This document shows positions 16,959 to 25,902 of a DNA stretch of 64,000 nt, in pieces (the first letter of the stretch is position 1; each line of letters begins with the position of its first letter). The DNA lies in NCBI RefSeq assembly GCF_900187375.1, contig NZ_FYEW01000001.1, positions 1,984,001 to 2,048,000 of the forward strand. Direction: 5' to 3'. Under the pieces are notes generated by a model. That model worked only from the letters and a program-made list of their open reading frames with translations, was not told where the DNA came from and searched no databases. The stretch comes from Hymenobacter gelipurpurascens (GTDB taxonomy: Bacteria > Bacteroidota > Bacteroidia > Cytophagales > Hymenobacteraceae). The translations under genes were made by a program, and so were the position numbers.

Positions 16959-17702
16959 ATGAAAGTCTTGCTCGTCGATGACTCTCGCCTGGCGCGCACG
17001 GAGCTGCGCCACTTGCTACAGGCCTACCCCGATGTGGAAATTGTGGGCGAAGCCCGCCACGCGGCGGAGGCTCGGGAGGCCCTGCAGCAGCTGCAGCCCG
17101 ATTTGCTACTCCTCGATATTCATATGCCCGGCGAAACCGGCTTCGAGCTGCTCGCCTCCCTGGACCAGGCCCCGCACGTAGTTTTCACGACGGCCTACGA
17201 CGAGTATGCCCTGCGAGCCTTCGAGGTAAATGCCCTGGATTACCTCTTGAAGCCCGTGCAGGAGTCGCGCCTGACGGTTGCCCTGGAGAAGGCCCGGCGT
17301 AAGCTGGTAGCCTCGCCCCCCGAAACGACCCGTCCGGCTGCTGCCGAGGAGCCCGCCGCTACTCCGCTCACCGCCCAGGACCAGGTCTTTGTGAAGGATG
17401 GCGAACGGTGCTGGTTTGTACGCCTGGCCGATATCAAGCTATTTGAAATCAACGGAAGCTACACCCAAATCTACTTCGAGCAGCACCGGCCGCTTATCCC
17501 GCGCACTCTGCAACACCTGGAAACCCGCCTCGACCCAAAGGTTTTTTTCCGGGCCAACCGCCAGCAGATTATCAACCTCAAATGGATTGCCGGCATTGAA
17601 CCCTGGTTTAGCAATACGCTCAAAATTCAGCTACGCGACGGGCCAGAAGTCGAAATTTCGCGCCAGCAGTCGGTGCGTTTTCGGGAGCTTATGAGTTTAT
17701 GA
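16959..17702 (+). CDS. LytTR-family response regulator
   Basis: A 247-residue DNA-binding response regulator. Receiver (~1-120): LLVDDSRLA, phospho-acceptor D53 (LLLLDIHMPGETG), TTAYDEYA and K in YLLKPVQ. A Pro/Ala-rich linker (~125-140) joins a C-terminal LytTR domain (~145-247) with the characteristic IKLFEINGSYTQIYF and FFRANRQQIINLKWI patterns. It is cotranscribed with the kinase upstream. LytTR proteins bind direct-repeat sites; none could be assigned here. The next gene, a small lipoprotein, could be a target (inference). Confidence 0.94.
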   Translation: MKVLLVDDSRLARTELRHLLQAYPDVEIVGEARHAAEAREALQQLQPDLLLLDIHMPGETGFELLASLDQAPHVVFTTAYDEYALRAFEVNALDYLLKPVQESRLTVALEKARRKLVASPPETTRPAAAEEPAATPLTAQDQVFVKDGERCWFVRLADIKLFEINGSYTQIYFEQHRPLIPRTLQHLETRLDPKVFFRANRQQIINLKWIAGIEPWFSNTLKIQLRDGPEVEISRQQSVRFRELMSL

Positions 17703-17815
17703 ACTAGCAGAACATCAACCAGATTGCATCTTTTTACTACCAATATCAGTACACCAAGAGGAGCCCGATGCTCTCCGCCCGCCGGCCGGATTCTTCCACT
17801 CAGACTCTTCTTCCT

Positions 17816-18073
17816 ATGAAAACGCTACTCACTATATCTGCTCTAGGCCTGTTGGGGGCCGTTTCGTCCTGTTCCCAAGATAGTGTTGCTCACAACCCGC
17901 GCAACAACTACCAGAACGTATCCATGAAAAACGAGCGACGCAAAAACGATAAATCGGAGTTCAAAAAGAATCACTCTCCTGTTGGGTTTGGCCTTGATCT
18001 GAACGCAAATAATCCGTATAAATTTCGAATGGTGACCTCGCCCAAAAAGTACAAATACAGCAAAGGCCGATAG
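17816..18073 (+). CDS. Small lipoprotein
   Basis: An 85-residue protein with a lipoprotein signal peptide (MKTLLTISALGLLGAVSSC; lipobox VSSC, Cys 19). The mature part is very basic and hydrophilic (Lys/Asn/Arg-rich), ending KKYKYSKGR, with no domain. The lipobox fixes the start at 17816 rather than the longer frame from 17768. It follows the LytTR regulator by 113 bases and precedes a strong terminator. Function unknown. Confidence 0.78.
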   Translation: MKTLLTISALGLLGAVSSCSQDSVAHNPRNNYQNVSMKNERRKNDKSEFKKNHSPVGFGLDLNANNPYKFRMVTSPKKYKYSKGR

Positions 18074-18088
18074 GCGCACTCCCCGAAT

Positions 18089-18127
18089 AAAAAAAGGTCA
18101 TTCATTATTTGGATGACCTTTTTTTAT
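18089..18127. terminator. Rho-independent terminator
   Basis: A stem with an A7 tract on the left and a T8 tract on the right (AAAAAAAGGTCAT/ATGACCTTTTTTT) around an AT-rich loop, right after the lipoprotein gene. Confidence 0.88.
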
Positions 18128-18298
18128 TCTTATATTTTATAAATTAAATACAAACAACATAATCAGATACCGGGCTGAAGTAGTCTTCTCGGGTTCCGGA
18201 AAAATGCTACTGGCTTGATCTGAAAAAGATCAGGTTGTAGAGTCTGAGAATGTTAATTTTACGTAGCTGCTCTTCCCCACCCAGTTAGCTTGCTCTCT

Positions 18299-21166
18299 AT
18301 GCTTACACACCTACGCTTCTCTTTTCTTTGTGGGGTCTTGCTCTGGCTGCTTCGGCTGCCTACGGCAGCTCAGGTACCAGGGCTGCCTATCCCTCGTACA
18401 GGCTCGGGCACCAGCATTGAGCCCGGCCGACTGGTATTCCGGCTGAAGCCCGACTACGCGGCGCAGGCCAAGCCCGATGGTGTGGCAGTGCCGGCGCTGC
18501 AAAACGCGCTAAGCAGCCTGGGAGCCGCTACCGTACACCAAAAATTCCCGCATGCCCAACGGCCGGAGCTGGCCCGTCCGCAGGCCGGAGCTGTTGACCT
18601 GAGCCTGCTCTACCAGGTAGAGTTTGACCGCAACCTTGCGCCGGAAAAAGCCTGCCGCCTGCTGATGCTCAGCGGCGCGGTGGAGTACGCCGAGCCGCGC
18701 TATATCCGGGAGCCCCTCTATCAGCCCACCGACCCGATGTCGGACTCCACCATTGCTAAGGTGGAATACTTCCAGACCCAATACTACCTGCGCAACATAC
18801 AGGCCTACGGCGCCTGGGATGTCACGAAGGGCGACACCAGCATCGTTATTGCCATTGTGGATGGCGGTACGCGCTACACCCACGAGGACCTGGCTACCCA
18901 GCTTCAGATAAACCGCCTCGACCCGATTGATGGTATCGACAACGACAAAGACGGCTACATAGACAACTACCGGGGCTGGGACTTTGCCGACAACGATAAT
19001 GATGCTACCCGCGAGACAAATAGCGTGCACGGCATTCTGGTGGCGGGCTGCGCTGCCGCCCGCGCCGACAATGGCAAGGGCATTGCGGGCGTTGGGTTTC
19101 GCTCCCGCTTCCTGCCCCTGAAAATCTACCCCAGCACACCGCAGGGCAGCTTCGCGGGCTTCGAGGCCATTGTGTACGCCGCCGACCACGGCTGCAAAGT
19201 CATCAACCTTTCCTGGGGCGGGGCGGGTGGCCGGTCGCAGTATGAGCAGGATATCATCAACTATGCCGCCGTAAACCACGATGCGGTGGTAGTAGCGGCC
19301 GCAGGCAACACGAACGCAGAACTGGACTTCTACCCCGCCAGCTACGACCACGTATTATCGGTAGCCTCCATGCACCCGGCCGATTTGAAGGACCCCAATG
19401 GTACCTTCAGCCGGCACGTGAGCGTTTCGGCGCCGGGCATGGGCATACTTACCATTCTGGGCAACAACGATTCGGACTATTACCCCGTTACAGGTTCTTC
19501 TTTCGCGGCCCCGTTGGTATCCGGAACAGCCGCGCTCGTACGGGCGCGCTTCCCCCACTTCACCGCGGATCAAGTGGCGGCTCAGATCCGGCAGACCACC
19601 GACAACGTGTATACAATACCCGGCAACGAGGTGTACCTGGGTAAGCTGGGCACTGGCCGCCTGAACGCGAAACGCGCCGTAACCCTAACTGACCGGCGCG
19701 CGGCGCGCATTACGAGCAGCCGCTTCACCCCCATCCGCAAGGCCTATGCCCCCGGCGATACGATACAGTTGGTAGCGGATCTGCAGAACCTGCTGCAACC
19801 CGTGGGAGGACTTACAGTAACGCTTAGCTCCCTTTCTCCCTACCTGATTATCCGGCAGGGCTCGTTTGCACCCGGCCCCCTGAGTATGCTACAGAAGACC
19901 AGCAACCAGGCCAAGCCCTTTCGGCTGGAAGTAGCTACCAAAGTTCCGCTGAATACGCAGGTAGTACTGCGCTACCACCTCCAGGATGCCGCCTCTGGCT
20001 ACCAAGAAGACCAGTACGAAACGCTGACGCTGAATCCCGAATATGTGGTGATGAACGTCAACGATTTGCGTCTTACTCTCTCGGAAGGGGGCAAACTGGC
20101 CTACGCCAATCTGGGGATGGACACGGGAGAAGGCGTGAGCTACAAAGGCAGCACCCCCATGCTGTACGAAGGAGGCCTGATGATAGGCACCTCCGCCACG
20201 CGCGTAGCCGATAACGTACGCCACGATGGCGTTGGCAACAACATGGACTTCTACTCACTGGTCCGGACTTCTCTGCGCGAACATCCCCTGCGCGCCGACC
20301 AAGAGGCCTACAGTGTATACCGCGATTCGCTGCCCAGCAGCAAACGGCCTCAGGGCCTGGGCATTCGGGTGCGGCAGGTAACCTACGCCTTTGCTGCCGC
20401 GCCGCACCGCGACTATGTGGTGCTGGAGTATCACCTTACCAACCTATCAGCCGATACGATACGCCCACTGCATGCAGGCTTGTTTATGGATTGGGATCTG
20501 GCGCCCAATGTGGCCCGCAACGTAGCCAACTGGGACTCTGTACGCTCTCTGGCCTACGTTTATGACCCTGCCGTTCCCACGCTGTATGCCGGCGTGAAAC
20601 TCCTGACGGGTGGCCTGCCCAGCGTGTATTCTATTGATAATGCAGCGCCTTCTTCGGCCCCGGTTTACCTGGGAAATGGCTTTAGCACCGCCGAGAAGTT
20701 TCTTACCCTGAGCAGTGGCACCCGCAAGTCGCGGTCTGCAGGTCTGCCGTCGGGCGTCGATGTATCGCAGGTGACGGGCGCGGCCCTGAAGCGCCTGGCT
20801 CCCCGCGACTCGGTGGTGGTGGCCTTTGCCGTGCTGGCAGCCCCTTCCCTAGCCCAGCTTCAGGCTACGGCTGAGGTAGCCCAGGCCCGTTACGCCAGCG
20901 TGCTGCCGGTAACCCCCACTGCACTTCTTACGGGCGTTCAGCTGTACCCTAACCCCACTGCAGGCCGGCTGCGGCTCACACTCCCTACTGGCCTAGGCCC
21001 TGCCACCGTGCGGGTACTATCGGCACTGGGCCAAACCATTCTAGCCCAAACCATACCAGGCACAGGCGCTGAGCTGAACCTGAGCGGGCGGGCAGCGGGC
21101 GTTTACATTGTGCAGGTTTCCACGAAAGCTGGCCTTTCTACCCACCGCATCATGCTCCAGCCCTGA
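18299..21166 (+). CDS. Subtilisin-like protease with type IX secretion tail
   Basis: A ~955-residue secreted S8 peptidase. The signal peptide is followed by an inhibitor-like propeptide (~30-130). Catalytic triad: Asp ~187 (IVDGGTRYTHEDL), His ~243 (NSVHGILVAGC), Ser ~400 (GSSFAAPLVSGTAAL). The ~470-860 region is beta-rich and unassigned. The C-terminus is a type A T9SS sorting domain (LYPNPTAGRLRL, LSGRAAGVYIVQV). The protein is therefore expected outside the cell or on its surface. ATG at 18299 is preferred over an in-frame TTG nine bases upstream. It is a single gene with a terminator-like hairpin downstream. Confidence 0.92.
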   Translation: MLTHLRFSFLCGVLLWLLRLPTAAQVPGLPIPRTGSGTSIEPGRLVFRLKPDYAAQAKPDGVAVPALQNALSSLGAATVHQKFPHAQRPELARPQAGAVDLSLLYQVEFDRNLAPEKACRLLMLSGAVEYAEPRYIREPLYQPTDPMSDSTIAKVEYFQTQYYLRNIQAYGAWDVTKGDTSIVIAIVDGGTRYTHEDLATQLQINRLDPIDGIDNDKDGYIDNYRGWDFADNDNDATRETNSVHGILVAGCAAARADNGKGIAGVGFRSRFLPLKIYPSTPQGSFAGFEAIVYAADHGCKVINLSWGGAGGRSQYEQDIINYAAVNHDAVVVAAAGNTNAELDFYPASYDHVLSVASMHPADLKDPNGTFSRHVSVSAPGMGILTILGNNDSDYYPVTGSSFAAPLVSGTAALVRARFPHFTADQVAAQIRQTTDNVYTIPGNEVYLGKLGTGRLNAKRAVTLTDRRAARITSSRFTPIRKAYAPGDTIQLVADLQNLLQPVGGLTVTLSSLSPYLIIRQGSFAPGPLSMLQKTSNQAKPFRLEVATKVPLNTQVVLRYHLQDAASGYQEDQYETLTLNPEYVVMNVNDLRLTLSEGGKLAYANLGMDTGEGVSYKGSTPMLYEGGLMIGTSATRVADNVRHDGVGNNMDFYSLVRTSLREHPLRADQEAYSVYRDSLPSSKRPQGLGIRVRQVTYAFAAAPHRDYVVLEYHLTNLSADTIRPLHAGLFMDWDLAPNVARNVANWDSVRSLAYVYDPAVPTLYAGVKLLTGGLPSVYSIDNAAPSSAPVYLGNGFSTAEKFLTLSSGTRKSRSAGLPSGVDVSQVTGAALKRLAPRDSVVVAFAVLAAPSLAQLQATAEVAQARYASVLPVTPTALLTGVQLYPNPTAGRLRLTLPTGLGPATVRVLSALGQTILAQTIPGTGAELNLSGRAAGVYIVQVSTKAGLSTHRIMLQP

Positions 21167-21205
21167 TTTTTTGCCTGCCTGAGCAAGCGGCATTTTCCTT
21201 TCGAG

Positions 21206-21255
21206 TGGGCCCTTGGGTAGCTGACGCCACAGCCAACCCAAGGGCCCATTTCTTG
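21206..21255 (+). terminator. Terminator-like hairpin
   Basis: A perfect 13-bp stem (TGGGCCCTTGGGT/ACCCAAGGGCCCA) with a 17-base loop and a short T-rich tail, 40 bases after the protease stop. Confidence 0.65.
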
Positions 21256-21435
21256 TCAACGCATTGGCTGTAAGCCTCTTCATTGGCCCATCGGAAACCA
21301 TGCAGCTGCCCAGCTCCATCAGATCCTGTCGCAAACGGTCTGGCGGAGCTAAAAGCCCGGTATCTTGGCCCCGTTTTTCTTCCCACCCAATGAGCTTCTT
21401 TGCGTAGAAGAGGCCTACCACCTCAACCCTTCCTC

Positions 21436-22842
21436 ATGCAAACTACCCGGCTTGAACATGATTTCTTAGGCGAACGAGCTATTCCCGAAGACGCGTATTA
21501 TGGCATTCAGACCCTTCGGGCCCTCGAAAACTTCGATATCACGGGGATTCCGCTGAAGTCGGAGCCGCTGTTTGTGCAGGCCCTGGCCTACGTGAAGAAA
21601 GCCGCCGCTTTGGCTAACCGCGATTTGGGCGTGCTGGATGCTACCATTGCCGAGTTCATTGCCAAAGCCTGCGACCGGGTGATAGGTGGCGAGCTGGATA
21701 ATCAGTTTCTGACCGATATGATTCAGGGGGGCGCGGGCACCTCGGTAAACATGAACGCCAACGAGGTTATTGCCAACGTGGCGCTGGAGCTGATGGGCCA
21801 CCAGAAGGGTCAGTATGAGTTTTGCCACCCCAATAACCACGTCAACTGCTCCCAATCCACCAACGACGCTTACCCCACGGCTTTCCGTATTGCGCTCAAC
21901 AACAAGCTGGTGAGCTACCGCCATGCCCTGGAAGTATTGGCTGATGCCTTCGCGGAGAAGGGTGAGGAGTTCCGAAACGTCCTGAAAATGGGCCGCACCC
22001 AGCTCCAGGATGCCGTGCCCATGAGCATGGGCGACGAGTTCAAGGCCTTTGCCACCAACCTGCGCGAGGAGCTGCTGCGCATCGACGACAGCCGCCAGCT
22101 GATCCGGGAAATCAACATGGGCGCCACCGCCATTGGTACCCGCGTGAATGCGCCTAATGGCTACGCCGAGCTGATAACGCAGTATCTGCGCGAGCTGACT
22201 GGCCTAGACCTCATCTTGGCCGGCGACCTGATTGAGGCCACCTACGATACCGGCGCCTACGTGCAGCTCTCCGGGGTGCTGAAGCGCACGGCCGTAAAAC
22301 TCTCCAAGATCTGTAATGATTTGCGCCTGCTTTCTTCGGGGCCTCGCGCGGGCTTCAACGAAATCAACCTGCCGGCGCTGCAGCCCGGTTCCAGCATTAT
22401 GCCGGGCAAGGTGAACCCGGTGGTGCCGGAAGTCGTCAACCAAACCGCCTTCTATGTAATCGGGGCCGACTTAACCGTAACCATGGCCGCCGAAGCCGGA
22501 CAGCTGCAGCTGAACGTGATGGAGCCGGTGATTTCCTTCGCCCTGTTCACGTCCATCTCCTACATGACCCGCGCCTGCCACACCCTCCGCGACAAGTGCG
22601 TGGTCGGCATCACGGCCAACGCTCAGCACGCCCAACAACTCGTGTATAACAGCGTAGGCATCGTGACGCAGTTGAACCCGGTACTGGGCTACGAGGCCTC
22701 AGCCGAAATTGCCAAAGAAGCCCTGCGCACCGGCAAATCGGTACATGATGTAGCCGTGACGGAACGCCAGCTGCTGACCCAGGAGAAGTGGGACGAGATT
22801 TTCACGTTTGAAAACCTGATCCGGCCGCACTTCATCCAGTAA
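21436..22842 (+). CDS. aspA: Aspartate ammonia-lyase
   Basis: Catalyses L-aspartate to fumarate plus ammonia. It is 468 residues, the usual length for the aspartase/class II fumarase family. The N-terminus (RLEHDFLGERAIPEDAYYGIQTLRALENFDIT) matches aspartases better than fumarases, and the family signature GSSIMPGKVNPVVPE carries the catalytic-loop Ser. The fumarate could feed the TCA cycle, two other parts of which (aconitase, succinate dehydrogenase) are in this window. ATG at 21436 matches the normal aspartase N-terminus. It is followed by a strong terminator. Confidence 0.93.
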   Translation: MQTTRLEHDFLGERAIPEDAYYGIQTLRALENFDITGIPLKSEPLFVQALAYVKKAAALANRDLGVLDATIAEFIAKACDRVIGGELDNQFLTDMIQGGAGTSVNMNANEVIANVALELMGHQKGQYEFCHPNNHVNCSQSTNDAYPTAFRIALNNKLVSYRHALEVLADAFAEKGEEFRNVLKMGRTQLQDAVPMSMGDEFKAFATNLREELLRIDDSRQLIREINMGATAIGTRVNAPNGYAELITQYLRELTGLDLILAGDLIEATYDTGAYVQLSGVLKRTAVKLSKICNDLRLLSSGPRAGFNEINLPALQPGSSIMPGKVNPVVPEVVNQTAFYVIGADLTVTMAAEAGQLQLNVMEPVISFALFTSISYMTRACHTLRDKCVVGITANAQHAQQLVYNSVGIVTQLNPVLGYEASAEIAKEALRTGKSVHDVAVTERQLLTQEKWDEIFTFENLIRPHFIQ

Positions 22843-22885
22843 GTATTTCGTGCTGATCTGCTAGGCCACCATTGCCGAACGCTTT

Positions 22886-22957
22886 CGAGCGAAGACAGGA
22901 CGCCTGATTGCCCCTATGTGGGATAACCAGCGTCCTGTCTTCGCTCGAACTTTTTTT
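22886..22957. terminator. Long perfect-stem terminator
   Basis: An 18-bp perfect stem (CGAGCGAAGACAGGACGC and its complement, 22886-22947) followed by T7, between the convergent aspA and umuC genes. Confidence 0.88.
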
Positions 22958-22966
22958 GCGCCGGGC

Positions 22967-24265
22967 TCAGCACTTCACTTGCCACAAATCATCCCAACAC
23001 GTAGTAAAGGCCGGAGAACGAAAGGCACTGCGCCCAGCCCATGGTGCACTACGCTGACCAGTGGCCGCGTAGCGCACCATGCCGCGCCCGAAACGCCGGT
23101 TCACGCAATCCAATGCCTGCATCAGTTGCTCTTGTCGCTGTAGGCGGGCCGGGTCAGTAGCGCCGAACAGGTCTAATTGGGGGTGTCCGGCGGGCTCTAG
23201 GCCACTCAGTACCACGCCGGCCCGCACGTAGGCCTGCCCTGGGCGCAGCAGCTGGCGTAGGCCACGTAAGGCCACCCGCAGCAGCTCGCCGGTATCGTGG
23301 GTGGCGGAGGGCAGATGCAGCACGGCGGTATGGGTGGAGGCTCCGGCAGTAGGCGCAAAACGGTCGGTGCCGAGCAGCACCGTAAGCAGGTGGGCACTGA
23401 GCTGCTGGCGGCGCAGCTTCTCGGCGGCTCGCGTAATGAAAGTGGCCACTGCTTCGCTGAGGACAGTAGCATCTTGTTGCGGTCGGCCGAAGGAGCGGGT
23501 ACAGGCTACGCTGTGCCGGCGCGGAGCAATGCCCCCATCTTCCTCGTCGGTGGGGTGCCAGGTCAGGCAGGCTTCGCCGCGCAGCTCGCGCCACAGTCGC
23601 TGGCCTACCACGCCCCCCAAATGCCGACGCACCCAGCTTTCGGGCATGGCCACTAGCTCGGCCGCAGTCTGTACGCCCGCCGCCTGCAGTTTGGGCGCCA
23701 ACCGCCGACCAATGCCCCAGATATCCTGCACGGCCGTGGCTTGCAGCGCGGCGTGTACGTCCTCTGCGGAATCAAGCACGACCACACCGCAGGTGGTTTT
23801 GCGGGCGAGCCGGTTGGCTAGCTTGGCCAGCGTTTTAGTAGCCGCCATTCCCACGCATACCGGAATCCCCACCTGGAGTTTTACCGCCTCGCGAATATCG
23901 GCGCCTATCTCGGCGGCGGTCTGGTTGCAGTAGCGCAACTCGTGCAGGTTCAGAAACGACTCATCTATGGAATATACCTCTACTTCGGGGGCAAATTGCG
24001 CCAGTACCCGCATCACGCGCCGGCTCAAATCACCATACAAGGCATAGTTGGAGGAGAACACTTGTACCCCGTGTTGCTCCAGCAGCGGCTTCACCTTGAA
24101 GTAGGGCTCCCCCATTTTCAGGCCGAGAGCTTTGGCTTCATCGGAGCGCGAAATCAGGCAGCCGTCGTTGTTGCTGAGCACCACTACGGGCATTCCCAGC
24201 AGCCGGGGCTGAAAAACCCGCTCGCAGCTCACGTAGAAATTGTTGCAATCAACTAGCGCGTACAT
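22967..24265 (-). CDS. umuC: DNA polymerase V catalytic subunit UmuC
   Basis: A 432-residue Y-family translesion polymerase. The N-terminal catalytic Asp is in [18 protein letters not shown], and the second acidic pair is in [10 protein letters not shown]. The thumb/HhH region is [19 protein letters not shown], and a UmuC-type little finger follows. It copies over DNA lesions and is mutagenic. It lies 49 bases after umuD on the same strand, forming the umuDC operon, and is probably induced by the SOS response through the site upstream of umuD. Confidence 0.94.
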   Translation of the reverse strand: MYALVDCNNFYVSCERVFQPRLLGMPVVVLSNNDGCLISRSDEAKALGLKMGEPYFKVKPLLEQHGVQVFSSNYALYGDLSRRVMRVLAQFAPEVEVYSIDESFLNLHELRYCNQTAAEIGADIREAVKLQVGIPVCVGMAATKTLAKLANRLARKTTCGVVVLDSAEDVHAALQATAVQDIWGIGRRLAPKLQAAGVQTAAELVAMPESWVRRHLGGVVGQRLWRELRGEACLTWHPTDEEDGGIAPRRHSVACTRSFGRPQQDATVLSEAVATFITRAAEKLRRQQLSAHLLTVLLGTDRFAPTAGASTHTAVLHLPSATHDTGELLRVALRGLRQLLRPGQAYVRAGVVLSGLEPAGHPQLDLFGATDPARLQRQEQLMQALDCVNRRFGRGMVRYAATGQRSAPWAGRSAFRSPAFTTCWDDLWQVKC

Positions 24266-24314
24266 AGAGCCGTTGGGAAGATGGGTACAGATGAGCCTAG
24301 GCCAGTCTGGGAGT

Positions 24315-24800
24315 TCAAGCCCGCTTCTGGCGATGCCACTCGCCTAAAGATTGCGCCGCCATTCGGCCTTCCAGCGCATGAATCACGTGGGTCACTACGC
24401 CCCACACCTCAAAAGCGGTTTCGGCGGGTACTTCCAATGGGGCATAGTTCTTGTTTTCAGCTTCCAGCCAGCGGCGCTTGCCTTGTTGCCGCAGCCGTTT
24501 GAGTGTGTGCTCGCCCTCTACCACGGCTACTACAATACTGCCATCAGTGGCCCACAAGGCGCGGTCAACGGCAATCAGGTCGCCGGGATGAATGCCGATA
24601 CCCGTCATGGAGTCGCCGGCTACGCGGGCCAGAAAGGTAGAGGCCGGGTTGCGAAACAAATGCCGCGTCAGGTCCAGCGGTTCCTCCTGGTGGTCGTCGG
24701 CAGGTGAGGGAAAGCCAGCGGGCACCGGGCACCCGTAGAGCGGGAGCTCCATCGGCAGCAAGTGAATGGCCGGCACGGTATAAGCCAGAATGGTACTCAT
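24315..24800 (-). CDS. umuD: UmuD, self-cleaving SOS mutagenesis protein
   Basis: A 161-residue LexA/S24-family protein. The self-cleavage site is visible as an Ala-Gly pair in [14 protein letters not shown] (~28-29). The catalytic Ser is in [13 protein letters not shown] and the catalytic Lys in EGEHTLKRL. After RecA-stimulated cleavage, UmuD' pairs with UmuC to form Pol V (family knowledge). It is the first gene of umuDC. The product is slightly longer at the C-terminus than the E. coli one. Upstream is a candidate operator at 24838-24860. Confidence 0.94.
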   Translation of the reverse strand: MSTILAYTVPAIHLLPMELPLYGCPVPAGFPSPADDHQEEPLDLTRHLFRNPASTFLARVAGDSMTGIGIHPGDLIAVDRALWATDGSIVVAVVEGEHTLKRLRQQGKRRWLEAENKNYAPLEVPAETAFEVWGVVTHVIHALEGRMAAQSLGEWHRQKRA

Positions 24801-24837
24801 AAGCAGGAAGCTGGTGGTAAAACAATACAGCGCCGCT

Positions 24838-24860
24838 ATTTACTAATTATTTTAGCAAAT
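24838..24860. promoter_or_regulatory. Candidate SOS operator upstream of umuD
   Basis: An imperfect inverted repeat ATTTACTAA-N5-TTAGCAAAT (8 of 9 positions symmetric) lies 38 bases before the umuD start and directly downstream of the likely -7 box. An extra half-site (AAGCAAAT) follows. The position fits a LexA-type repressor site, but the Bacteroidetes LexA consensus was not checked. Confidence 0.45.
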
Positions 24861-24863
24861 AAG

Positions 24864-24871
24864 CAAATCTA
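24864..24871 (-). promoter_or_regulatory. Putative umuD promoter (-7 element)
   Basis: TAGATTTG on the minus strand matches the Bacteroidetes -7 consensus TAnnTTTG, ~64 bases upstream of umuD and adjoining the operator candidate. No clear -33 TTG is seen. Confidence 0.45.
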
Positions 24872-25031
24872 TCTTTTCTCTGCTCTATACTTGAGGTGCT
24901 TCAAAAACATTAATTAGACCCACCTAACTTCTATTAAAATCCCATTAAAACATACGTAGAGTCTTATTTTACATACCGCAAACAACCAGAAAAATATTCC
25001 AACCTCATTAGTCTTTTTTGCTCAATATTCG

Positions 25032-25039
25032 TATCTTTG
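25032..25039 (+). promoter_or_regulatory. Putative promoter -7 element, possibly leaderless
   Basis: TATCTTTG fits the Bacteroidetes -7 element but ends only 3 bases before the ATG at 25043. If it is used, transcription would begin at or inside the start codon. The -33 element is not at a canonical distance. Confidence 0.35.
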
Positions 25040-25042
25040 GAT

Positions 25043-25291
25043 ATGTCGAAAGTCAAGCTTCCTGTTCCGATTCCCGTTCAGCAGTATGCCCGATGCGTGG
25101 ACGCCAGCCGCCGCCCCGCCGACCATGTCGGCGACTGGCCAAAGGCTGGCTGCGTATATCCGGTGCAGATTCGTCGTAATGCCCAAACCGGCCAACCTCA
25201 GATTCACGTGCTGGGTTTTTACGCTGAGCGGCCCTACGGAGCCTTTGCCGCCTACCGCTTCGAGACGGTAGCCAACGTCTGGCTGAACTAG
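25043..25291 (+). CDS. Small conserved hypothetical protein
   Basis: An 82-residue soluble protein (MSKVKLPVPIPVQQYARCVD), mixed composition, two Cys far apart, a possible small beta-sheet domain (CVYPVQIRRNAQTGQPQIHVLGFYAE), no signal peptide. It reads like a short beta-barrel-like domain binding a partner, but I do not recognise the family. It is divergent from umuDC across an AT-rich region and followed by a terminator, so it is a single-gene transcript. ATG at 25043 is chosen over a TTG six bases earlier. Confidence 0.68.
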   Translation: MSKVKLPVPIPVQQYARCVDASRRPADHVGDWPKAGCVYPVQIRRNAQTGQPQIHVLGFYAERPYGAFAAYRFETVANVWLN

Positions 25292-25320
25292 CCCAACGCC
25301 CTTTTTCGCCACCCCATATT

Positions 25321-25366
25321 CCCGGCTGGTTCCGTTTGCTACACGGAGCCAGCCGGGCTTTTTTTG
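25321..25366 (+). terminator. Rho-independent terminator
   Basis: A long stem (CCCGGCTGGTTCCG with CGGAGCCAGCCGGG, one bulge) followed by T7, 30 bases after the small protein gene. Confidence 0.88.
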
Positions 25367-25462
25367 CCTCTAGGCCACTATCTACAAGTATAGCCCAGCC
25401 CGTAGGCCACGTAGCCGCAATTGCCCGGCACCCCTGGGTTTACCACTACTGCTTGTAGCCGG

Positions 25463-25470
25463 TATCTTTG
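25463..25470 (+). promoter_or_regulatory. Putative promoter -7 element
   Basis: TATCTTTG, 21 bases upstream of the ATG at 25492, fits the Bacteroidetes -7 consensus. The -33 element is weak. Confidence 0.45.
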
Positions 25471-25491
25471 ACGTCGCAACCTTTTGCTTCT

Positions 25492-25902
25492 ATGGAAAAC
25501 GCGTCTGAGCCTACTTACAGCATCCCGGCCCCCTACCGCCGGATGGAAAACATGCACATCCTGTTCTGGCTGCTCAAGGACATTGGGTGGTGCATGATCT
25601 GGAAACCGCTAGGCCTCTCCATGATTCTTCCAACGCTCAGCATTGCCGTGCTCATCACCTGGCGCACCCGCGACATCAAGGCCGAGCTGGCGCACAACCT
25701 GGCCATTGTGTTCTGGATTTCGGCCAACTCCTACTGGATGATCAGTGAGTTCTTCGGGTTTGATACGGTGCACGTATGGGGCAGCATCACGGGCAAGCAC
25801 ATGGCCTTGGTGCCCTTCCTGACTGGCCTACTGATTCTGCTCTACTACTATCTGGTGCAGAAGCCCCAGGAAATGCGAGCGGAGCAAGTGGCTACGCTGT
25901 AG
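25492..25902 (+). CDS. Conserved hypothetical membrane protein
   Basis: A 136-residue inner-membrane protein with three to four predicted helices (~20-40, ~45-60, ~75-100, ~112-130) and short charged loops (TWRTRDIKAEL). It starts MENASEPTYSIPAPYRRMENMHILFW. No transporter signature is recognisable; it is too short for PnuC despite the neighbouring nadR. Its 3' end overlaps that of the convergent nadR by 11 bases. ATG at 25492 is preferred because it lies just after a promoter-like TATCTTTG. Confidence 0.75.
   Translation: MENASEPTYSIPAPYRRMENMHILFWLLKDIGWCMIWKPLGLSMILPTLSIAVLITWRTRDIKAELAHNLAIVFWISANSYWMISEFFGFDTVHVWGSITGKHMALVPFLTGLLILLYYYLVQKPQEMRAEQVATL

Noticed and set aside
18290..18298. 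TTG start for the protease
   Set aside because: It is in frame, but ATG nine bases downstream gives a normal signal peptide.
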